Part shown: piece after piece, positions 56,282 to 64,000 of the stretch | Layout of the letters: each line of letters starts with the position of its first letter | Position numbering within the stretch: position 1 is the first letter of the stretch | Origin: Lithodes maja | Taxonomy: Eukaryota > Arthropoda > Malacostraca > Decapoda > Lithodidae | NCBI GenBank assembly: GCA_037953745.1 | Contig: JBAKBP010012354.1 | Location: forward strand, 1 to 64,000 | DNA length: 64,000 bases | Reading direction: 5' to 3' | Position numbers and translations under genes: made by a program | The notes under the pieces: generated by a model | Seen by the model: only the letters and a program-made list of their open reading frames with translations | Database searches by the model: none | Told to the model about the DNA's origin: nothing

Positions 56282-58015
56282 ATTATCTATCTATCTATCT
56301 ATTGCCACGAACGAAACACCCCCATGCACCTCGTCCCCACTCAGTTGACGCCCCTCCTCCCAACAGGCATCACCTTCATTCATATACTTTTTCACTCCAT
56401 CCTTCCACCTCTCTCTCGGTTTACCTCTCCCTCTCTGTCCTTTCACCTTGCTCTCGTACACCCTCTTAGTCATTCTGTCGCTTCCCATACGTTCCATATG
56501 GCCGAACCATCTCAAGGTGTTCCTTTTCACACTTTCCAGCACATCTACCTCCACACTACACCTCCCTCTTACTTCCTCATTTGTCTGTCTATCCCTCCAT
56601 GTAACTCTGCACGCACTTCTCAAGTAACTAATTTCCACCCCTCTCACTCATGGTCTGAGTTTCTCCATGAACGTCCATGCTTCGCTTCTGTAAGTCAATG
56701 CCGGGATTACCACACTGTCTTGCAAGGACGTCTTCACTTCCATGCTTTCTTGTTACTGCTTTCAGCGTTCCTACAACCCTCTTCCCCTGTTTCACCCTCT
56801 CCCGCACTTCTTCATCCATAGTCCCATCTTTACTCAACACACTGCCCTGATACTTATATGAGCTGACAATCTTCATAGCCTGACCGTTCAACTTCACCTC
56901 ACACTCTGTGGCTTCACCTCGTTCGAAGGCCATAACCTTGCTCTTCCCCGCATTTACCTTCAGATTCCGTTTTTCGCACACTGTTCCAAACATATTTACC
57001 AGACCCTGCAACTCCCACTCATTATCGCTCATCACAGCTGTATCATCAGCAAACAGCAGTACAGGTAGGTTCCACTGATTTCCCTCCCTTATCAGCGATG
57101 CACCAACATCCACTGCTCTTCCTTGTATTTCTTTCATGACTCCATCCATATATACAGTAAACAACCACAGGGACATCACACACCCCTGTTTCAAACCAAC
57201 ATTCAGGTCAAAGAACTCGCTCTGCTCATTCTCCACACGAACTGCCGCCTTTGCACCCTCATAGTTACATGCTCTTCACTGCTTTCAGCAACTTGCCATC
57301 TACTCCGTATATTCTAAGTACTTTCCACATACCTTCTCTATCCATTCTGTCATAGGCCTTCTCCATGTCCGTAAAGGCAACATACACCTGTTGTTGCTTC
57401 TCCAGATATTTCTCCACAACACAATTCAGGGTAAAAATCTGATCTACACATCCTCTTCCCTTCCTAAAACCGTCCTGCTAGTCACCTATCCATTTTTCTG
57501 TTCTCGCTCTCACTCTCCCAATCACTACCCTACTTCACCTTCACCTTCACCTTCCCCACTACGCTTGCTTAGAAGACATATTCCTCGGTGGTTACCACAC
57601 GCTCCTCTTTCCCCTTTACCCTTATATAAGGGGACTATTATGCCTGTCTTCCAGGCATCAGGTGCACTCCCCTTCTCCCATGCTAGTTTGCACATTTTCC
57701 ATATCCATTCGATCATATCTCACCACCATACCTCAGTATTTCCCCACACACTCCATCTATTCCTGGTGCTTTCCCCAACTTCACTCTTTTCATGGCTTCA
57801 CACACTTCTGACCTCCTCATCCCCACCTCCTCCTCCACTACTTTTCTTCTTTTCCCTCCCATACACCATCTAACTATGTTTGCTGGCGCTTCATTCCTCA
57901 CATTTAGCAATTCATTGAAGAACTCCCTCCATCTTTCGACTCTCTCTTGTTTCTTAGCTAGCACTCTCCCATTCTTATCTTTCACACCCTTACTGTTTCC
58001 CTTGCTGTTATGCTA
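56282..58015 (-). pseudogene. RTE-like LINE, truncated and decayed
   Basis: Minus-strand reverse transcriptase read from about 58015 down. Segments: KDKNGRVLAKKQERVERWREFFNELLN, LGKAPGIDGVCGEILRYGGE, GLKQGCVMSLWLF, LLFADDTAVMSDN (catalytic Asp pair intact), then NLKVNAGKSKVM and a C-terminal LRWFGHMERMGSDRMTKRVYE plus RGRGKPRERWKD. The 3' end is a short (ATAG)n tail (about 56284-56302) and not poly-A. Frame breaks occur near 57240, 57480-57720 and 56640. The endonuclease is missing. The RTE-like assignment is from motif resemblance and the microsatellite tail. Confidence 0.8.
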
Positions 58016-59247
58016 GCATCAAATATGAACGGTTAATACACAAATACAAAATAATAGTCTACGGTAGTTTTATGGGTTAATATGTGCGAGAAAACCTATG
58101 AAGCTGATAGTCTCTGTTTACGACAATCATGGCGATGGAAACGTTAATGAAATGTAGTTTGTCGGATTTAAACAGTAAGCTAACACACATGCACACTTAT
58201 AAGTACAACCTACAAACATCAAGCAAACATGCTTGATGCTTTCCAGTGCCTGGAAATCCACAGAAGAGTACAGAACAAATACCTGACTCTGGAGCCAGCT
58301 ACTCTTGCAAATTTTTTATAATAACTGAAGATCTACGAAAGTAGAGAAATGCATTTTAACACTTTTACATAAACATTATTTTAATATGTACACAACAGTC
58401 CGAGCCTTCTAATAAGATACTCGGACATACTTTTTAACCCCTTATTTTGTGCATACAATATATTTTAGATGCAATTTAATTATAGCACTAACATTTTTTA
58501 AACTTTGTGCAGTGAACCTACCCTTTTCTACACACCTTTAGTGTGGAAGCATATTCGCATTATATATATATATATATATATATATATCGAAAGAGTGTGT
58601 GTGTGTGATAGAGTGTGAGGGTGAGATAAATAGGGAAGGAGAGGGAAGGAGTAAGAACGTACACTATATATTTATCGTTTGATATTGGCCAAACGCTTCA
58701 TCTTTAAATTTGTGTAGCGTTTTATAAGCAAACACCTAACAAAACAGATCTAATTCAAACATGGATAACCTAGATAGCTCCCAGTACAGTTGTGCCTTTC
58801 GCCAAAGAATATAATCAATGAAATACATTTTTGCGCTTATTAAGTAAGAACAATATTGACTTAATTTTCTGACGACGTTATGTAAAATGCATTAGGCAAG
58901 ATGACTGTCCCCGGTAGGTTCATTTCATTGTATGCAATCGCGGCACAAGTAACTAGTACAAAACTATGTGACACATAGTAGACAATTAATAATAATTAAC
59001 AGAATACTTTGACTTGGGTATAGGGCCAAAGGAAATGTTTCCTCATATATAGCTACAGTATGTCAGAGGTGTACAATAAGCTTTGCACCAGCATTCAATG
59101 CACGCGGTTTTACTGTACTACGTGGTATAATGGCGTATTAGTCAAGAGCCTCGCATTTTTAATTAACCCAATTATCCAGGCATTTATGAATGCACAAATG
59201 CAAATCAGACTGAGGCCCTCATTAGTGCATTTAATGTGTACAAGCTT
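58016..59247. other. Non-coding, with TA/GT microsatellite
   Basis: No gene is visible. A (TA)n tract at about 58561-58587 is followed by a (GT)n tract near 58594-58607. The short ORFs have no recognisable content. Confidence 0.55.
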
Positions 59248-59633
59248 TTAAGGGAGACCACCTCGCCTGTTTTTCTCTTTCTCTCCTCTCTCTTTGGTTT
59301 GTATCCATTCAGCCCCATATATTCAGCCTACTGTTTTAAGACGTTTACCCTCATCCAGGTGTCAATATTTTCCTGACGAGCGGTAGCAAGCCAGCATATA
59401 TACAGTATATATTTGTTTTACAGGAAGCTAATTTTTTAAATTTTTCGATAGAACAATTTTCCGGCGAAGCCAGATTTCTCCATACAATGCTGGCTCGCTA
59501 TCGCTCGCCAGGAAAAATCGACCTGGATGGGGATAAACGTCTTAAAACAGTTGGCTGAATGGGGCCAAATGGGTACAAGACAGAGAAAGAGAGAAAAGGA
59601 GAGAAAGATAAAAAAGCAGGTGACCCCCCTTAA
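59248..59633. mobile_element. Foldback element flanked by TTAA
   Basis: Two arms of roughly 140 bp (about 59252-59395 and 59489-59629) are imperfect reverse complements around a spacer of about 90 bp. Both ends are flanked by TTAA (59248-59251, 59630-59633), with outer ends GGGAGACCACCT and the complement GGGGGGTCACCT. There is no ORF. The structure fits a non-autonomous DNA transposon (MITE/foldback). TTAA suggests, but does not prove, piggyBac-type mobilisation. Confidence 0.75.
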
Positions 59634-59697
59634 AAAGGTCTAGGTGTGTGTATGTGCAGTTCTTTCTTCATAGGATACAATCTTGGTTTTAACAGAA

Positions 59698-60291
59698 TTA
59701 ACCCGGGAACGGCGAGGGGGGGGTAATGAACTAGCTCCCCATGGGCGAGCATATGGGCTCCATTCAGGGCTATAATCATCATTTTACGATAAATATCGTT
59801 ATTACCTATTCATATGAGTCTATTTTACCTTCACTATGAAGATAGTAACCTGTAACAACAATCAAACCAGTAAAAATATAATTTTTCTGGTCAAAATCGC
59901 GAATATAGATGGACCAGCCCATTCATGAATTTTGGAGAAAATTGAGGCAACCCCTCCCTCCACGAGGCCTCAAGCCACACTGAGCCTACTCATACACACA
60001 CTCGCTTGTGTAACACACCTGCTTGGCACGTAAGCACATCCCCCACACAGTTTGCTAATGTTAGCACAAAAATATACCAACAAATTAGGGAATAACAGGG
60101 AAAATAGGTGATAATTGAAGGGGGAGGGGAAAGGGAGGAAGGAGGGGATGTGGAGGAGTGATATGAGGTATAGGGAAAACAAAAATTGTTTAGTGCTGTT
60201 TAAATGGTATTTTTAGGCCTCCCTCTTAAGAGCTTTGCCGCCGTCGCCCCAGTAAAACCTCTTAAGAGCTTTACCGCCGTTTACGGGTTAA
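59698..60291. mobile_element. piggyBac-like MITE, 586 bp
   Basis: TTAA at 59698-59701 and 60288-60291 flank a 586-bp segment with terminal inverted repeats CCCGGGAACGGCG (left) and CCCGTAAACGGCG (complement of right). TTAA duplications and CCC-starting ends are features of piggyBac elements. No transposase ORF is present. Near its right end a CCTCTTAAGAGCTTT.CCGCCG segment is repeated twice. Confidence 0.7.
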
Positions 60292-60571
60292 GTACTAGTG
60301 TCGATTTAGGGTGTGATGATCAAGGGAGTTTATGTATTTTCCTTTATTACATTACATGTACAGTTGTTACATGACCGATTATATATTTGATTTATCAATT
60401 GTCGGCATAAAGAATGAGAGAGAGAGAGTGAGTGAGAGTGAGAGTGAAAGTGAGAGCGTCCCAATCCCAGCATATGCCCTTTAAGCCTCCTAACATAGGT
60501 TAAAGCTACCTCAAATAGGTCTAATAATGTAAAGAAAGAAAATAATATATATATATTAATATTATATTGTT
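60292..60571. other. Short spacer with GAGA/GTGA repeat
   Basis: No gene is visible. Purine-rich GAGAGAGTGAGTGAGAGTG repeats lie near 60415-60458. Confidence 0.55.
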
Positions 60572-61165
60572 GTTTTCTATGTGAGTGAGGAAAACAAACG
60601 CAGAACAGCCTGTAGCGAGTGCCTCCCCCAGAGTTGAAAGAGTAACAGGGCCGAAATCAAGGGACGTTCGAGCCAAAGTGCCTGGCCACACAGAGTTTGA
60701 AGCAAATTAGGTCATAGGAAAAGGGAAAGACTGATTCTGGGAGATAGTTTCAGAGCTCAACTGTTGAATAGAAGAATGACTGAAAATAAAGTTTCACTCT
60801 TGGGTTGGGTTGGAGGGATTGTGTTGCAAGACGGGTACTACTTACCCTATGTAGAGGAGGTGGTATACACTGGGAGAGCTCTGAGGAACACTGATTATTG
60901 TAGTAGCGATCGGATAGCGAGAGAGATGCAACATTGTGGCGAAGAGAGATAGATTGCAGAGAGTATGGTGAGTGGACGGGAGTTGATGATACGAAAGGCT
61001 TACCTTTCTACATTGCCTAGGAGTGCGGTGTGAGAGGATCCTCCCCACACATGTGAACAATATTTATTAGAAGAACGCACTGTGCCCCTGTATAGAGCAA
61101 GAAATGTTAAGCTGGTCAGTTCAGCACACCCAGCTTCTGGATGGCTGCCTTAGCAAGACTGGTAA
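60572..61165 (-). pseudogene. LINE 3' fragment, third copy
   Basis: Matches 22026-22640 on the same strand: CTATGTGAGTGAG, then the block with TGTAGCGAGTGCCTCCCC and a frameshifted C-terminal coding region. It is 5'-truncated near 61165, after the CAGCTTCTGG.TGGCTGCCTTAGC block. There is no long A-tail. Several frameshifts are present. Confidence 0.85.
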
Positions 61166-61344
61166 TATATATAATATCTTAATAAATAAAGGTCAATGTT
61201 TGTCTGTCTGTCAGTTACCCGACCTACCCGACCTTTGTTATTAAACTCCTCCCACAGTTTTGGTGCCAGGTGGGAGTGTGGGGCACCGTTGGAAAGCCCA
61301 GGCTTTGGAGATGGTTTTAGGCGAGTTTAGTGGAGTTTAGTGGA
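61166..61344. other. Short spacer of unknown origin
   Basis: Contains AATAAAGGTCAATGTTTGTCTGTCTGTC and a GTTTAGTGGA repeat just before the 327-bp array. I do not recognise a gene. Confidence 0.4.
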
Positions 61345-62581
61345 AATTTATCGAGAGGACTTCCCTAGTGGTTAAGGCCCCATTAATTGCTCTTTCCATT
61401 CACATATGCATAGCCTACGTGAGTTGCAGTTGGGATGTGTGTACATGCTTAGATTGATATGCAGGATTCGAAGTTGCATAATAAATCGTAGGCAGTGTCC
61501 ACCATCCTTTAACTGTCTTCGTGGTGCGATGTATAAGGTGTTGATTTTCGGTGTGAGCGTCATGGGTTCGAATCCACAGACTGCCACATGTGTTTGTAAA
61601 TTTCATTAATCGATTTTAGGAGTAGAGTTGGTTGTTGGAAGGAACATAATAATTGATTTTGGTTCAGGGGTAATTTATCGAGAGGACTTCCCTAGTGGTT
61701 AAGGCCCCATTAATTGCTCTTCCCATTCACATATGCATAGCCTACGTGAGTTGCAGTTGGGATGTGTGTACATGCTTAGATTGATATGCAGGATTCGAAG
61801 TTGCATAGTAAATCGTAGGCAGTGTCCACCATCCTTTAACTGTCTTCGTGGTGTGATGCATAAGGTGTTGATTTTAGGTGTGAGCGTCCTGGGTTCTAAT
61901 CCACGGACTGCCACATGTGTTTGTAAATTTCATTAATCGATTTTAGGATTATAGTTGGTTGTTGGAAGGAACATAATAATTGATATTGGTTCAGGGGTAA
62001 TTTATCGAGAGGACTTCCCTAGTGGTTAAGGCCCCATTAATTGCTCTTTCCATTCACATATGCATAGCCTACGTGAGTTGCAGTTGGGATGTGTGTACAT
62101 GCTTAGATTGATATGCAGGATTCGAAATTGCATAATAAATCGTAGGCAGTGTCCACCATCCTTTAACTGTCTTCGAGGTGCGATGCATAAGGTGTTGATT
62201 TTCGGTGTGAGCATCCTGGGTTCGAATCCACGGACTGCCACATGTGTATGTAAATTTCATTAATCGATTTTAGGAGTATAGATGGTTGTTGGAAGGAACA
62301 TAATAATTGATATTGGTTCAGGGGTAATTTATCGAGAGGACTTCCCTAGTGGTTAAGGCCCCATTAATTGCTCTTTCCATTCACATATGCATAGCCTACG
62401 TGAGTTGCAGTTGGGATGTGTGTACATGCTTAGATTGATATGCAGGATTCGAAGTTGCATAATAAATCGTAGGCAGTGTCCACCATCCTTTAACTGTCTT
62501 CGTGGTGCGATGCATAAGGTGTTGATTTTCGGTGTGAGCGTCCTGTGTTCGAATCCACGGACTGCCACATGTGTTTGTAAA
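61345..62581 (+). repeat. 327-bp tandem monomers with tRNA-like boxes, upstream of LINE ORF1
   Basis: Unit starts at 61345, 61672, 61999 and 62326, an exact 327-bp period. The fourth unit is cut at about 62581, where the sequence passes into the ORF1 leader. Every unit has box A-like motifs (CTAGTGGTTAAGG; GGTGCGATGCATAAGG). A box B lies at 61565-61575 and 62219-62229 (GGTTCGAATCC), and in single-mismatch form at 61892-61902 and 62546-62556. The same orientation and direct contact with the LINE suggest a monomeric 5' promoter region. Confidence 0.85.
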
Positions 62582-62785
62582 CACACTGCCAGCGGTGTGG
62601 GGGGAGAAGTCGGGGATCAAGGGCGCGCGGGGACATCAAGACAGACCACCAGTACACATGTGTGGGCAAATGTGGTGGGTACAGGCGTGGGACAAACACA
62701 ACAACAACAAGTGTCAACATCCCGGCCGCCACGAACCCCCACACCCCACCCCCACCACAACAACAACAACAACAACAACGATGAG
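62582..62785 (+). promoter_or_regulatory. Putative LINE 5' leader
   Basis: GC-rich segment between the last monomer and the likely ORF1 start, ending in a (CAA)n tract. The ORF1 frame is open through here and back into the fourth monomer, so a longer ORF1 cannot be excluded. Confidence 0.5.
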
Positions 62786-63310
62786 ATGACACACGCCATA
62801 CAAATTACCCTGGCTCACCTCAGGTCTGTGGCGGATCAACATCAACAGCAACTGCAACAGCTCATGGAGCAGCAACTTGAGTTCCAAGCACAATTAGGTG
62901 AGATGATGACAGCACAAATAAATGAGGTGATGAAATTGGTACTCGCATGGGTAGCCAACAAAGCCAACAAAGCCAACAAAATGAACAATAACCAGGCGGA
63001 GAACAATAGTGACAATGCGAGTAATATTACAAACTGTAAGCAGGGGGAATATCACAGTGTTAGAGGGGAACAAACTGAACTTCCATTAGTAAGAGACGAT
63101 GTTTTAAACAATGCTTCCCATGCCTTGCCAAGAAAGGTCACGGTTAAATCAATAAAGGAAAAACTAGAACGACTTTCAGAAAAGGATGGTATGCGCCTCC
63201 TCTCTGCTGTTTCAACAATGAAAGAGACAGCCAAAGTAATTGAGGATATGGTAGACTCGGTAGAGACAGCTAGTGTTGAAGAAACCCAAGTAGGTAGTGA
63301 TAATGAATAA
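62786..63310 (+). CDS. LINE ORF1 protein
   Basis: About 174 residues from the ATG at 62786 (after the CAA repeat). The frame is also open upstream to 62387, but that part lies in the promoter-like monomer. The first half is a Gln-rich helix (HLRSVADQHQQQLQQLMEQQLEFQAQLGEMM), which looks like a coiled coil for multimerisation. The second half is polar and charged with a KSIKEKLERLSEKDGM region. No zinc knuckle or RRM motif is seen. Its last codons overlap the ORF2 start by 8 nt (63303-63310). ORF1 proteins of LINEs generally bind the element RNA; that role is inferred from position. Confidence 0.7.
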   Translation: MTHAIQITLAHLRSVADQHQQQLQQLMEQQLEFQAQLGEMMTAQINEVMKLVLAWVANKANKANKMNNNQAENNSDNASNITNCKQGEYHSVRGEQTELPLVRDDVLNNASHALPRKVTVKSIKEKLERLSEKDGMRLLSAVSTMKETAKVIEDMVDSVETASVEETQVGSDNE

Positions 63311-64000
63311 CACAGGAAATTGTGATACAGGCCTAAAGGTGTTATGTTGGAATATCAATGGCATTAACCAACGCTTTGTAGAGCTTCAGCATTTTGCAAT
63401 GTTGCATGATGTGGATGTAATATGTCTCCAAGAAACCAGGGCTAATGAAACATTTCGCCCTAGATTTGGAAATTATATTGCCCATGTACACAACTGCACT
63501 GAAACATCTGCCAGGGGTTTGATTACGTATGTAAAAAAGACTATACCTGTAAAGAGGTTTTATTGTTCTTTTGGTAGGGACACTGAAAATATATCTTTAA
63601 AGTTATACCTTGATGATTACCAACTTAATTTAATCAACATATAATTATGTAGGTTGCAACTCACTCGATACACAAGAATTTCCTGACCTGCTATATGAAG
63701 AACAGACTCTATTGATGGGCGACCTAAATGCTCACCATAGAGCTCTGTCCTCGCATGAAGGTAGGAATAATACTAATGTTAATGGTCAACGATGGTTAAA
63801 TTATATAAACTCCTGTAATGAGGTAAGACTAATAGGACAGCCGGAGTCAACGCATGTCCTAGGTGGCAGGCTAGATTATGTTTGTCTGTATAACGAGCCA
63901 TATCGTACCTGTTCTGTTCACAAGCAGGACTTACTATTATCTGATCACTTTGCACTATTAACTAAGCTAGATGTTAAAAAGAGGCGGGTTGATGGGGGGA
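63303..64000 (+). pseudogene. LINE ORF2, endonuclease part, frameshifted and running off the window
   Basis: Starts at the ATG at 63303, overlapping ORF1. The APE-type endonuclease is clear: LKVLCWNINGIN, VDVICLQETRAN (catalytic Glu), then after a frameshift near 63643 GDLNAHH, GGRLDYVCL and LLSDHFALL (the SDH motif). One extra nucleotide near 63643 breaks the frame, so this copy is probably inactive. RT would lie beyond position 64000. An earlier in-frame GTG at 63297 is a less likely start. The clade is not assignable from this part. Confidence 0.85.

Noticed and set aside
61345..62581. Functional tRNA genes in the 327-bp monomers
   Set aside because: The box A and box B motifs are present, but the stems do not form a complete cloverleaf and units vary at box B.

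Overview
The window is eukaryotic, from an animal genome, and it is almost wholly repetitive. I find no host protein-coding gene and no functional tRNA or rRNA gene. The LINE families, including an endonuclease ORF with a start of the form NFCNI..L plus SVEHHLSS, resemble those I associate with decapod crustaceans. That host assignment is inference; I ran no search.

The dominant content is five copies (A-E) of one lineage of Ty3/gypsy-like LTR retrotransposons. The order of domains is the striking point: gag (capsid-like, CCHC knuckle), aspartic protease, integrase (HHCC, DD35E), reverse transcriptase (YLDD), RNase H. Integrase therefore precedes RT, as in Ty1/copia elements and the gypsy-like Gmr1 group described from deuterostomes, and unlike canonical Ty3/gypsy. 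LTRs are about 1.7-1.9 kb and end TGT...ACA. The putative primer site begins TGGCGACC and the polypurine tract contains ATCTTGGGGG. Where a target duplication is visible it is 4 bp.

Layout. 1-1788: flank with a degenerate minisatellite and a 62-bp tandem array. 1789-21070: element C (minus), interrupted by element B (4502-14079, minus) at the RT/RNase H boundary and by a 5'-truncated LINE tail (15491-15893) inside integrase. 21071-22025: microsatellite-rich flank. 22026-24772 plus 34234-~34480: one LINE copy (minus), split in its endonuclease region by element A (24769-34233, plus), whose polyprotein ORF is uninterrupted. About 35.28-41.80 kb: element D (plus), decayed and cut off by element E (41804-52781, minus), whose 3' LTR itself carries a LINE fragment. 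52.8-56.3 kb: TA microsatellite, a tRNA-like SINE candidate and a 50-bp satellite of 23 units. 56.3-58.0 kb: decayed RTE-like LINE. 59.2-60.3 kb: two short elements flanked by TTAA, one a foldback and one with piggyBac-like ends. 60.57-61.17 kb: a third copy of the LINE 3' end. 61.35-64.0 kb: four 327-bp monomers with tRNA-like promoter boxes directly upstream of LINE ORF1 and the start of ORF2, which runs off the window.

The elements in the nests can be ordered in time. D predates E; E (LTRs visibly diverged) predates its LINE insert; C predates B; and A, B and C have nearly identical LTR pairs, so they are recent. Beyond the gene order, I see three signals worth attention: a 16-bp inverted repeat inside the protease coding sequence shared by all families, hairpins in the LTR leader that keep their pairing while the sequence changes, and a mosaic structure of E that indicates recombination between families.
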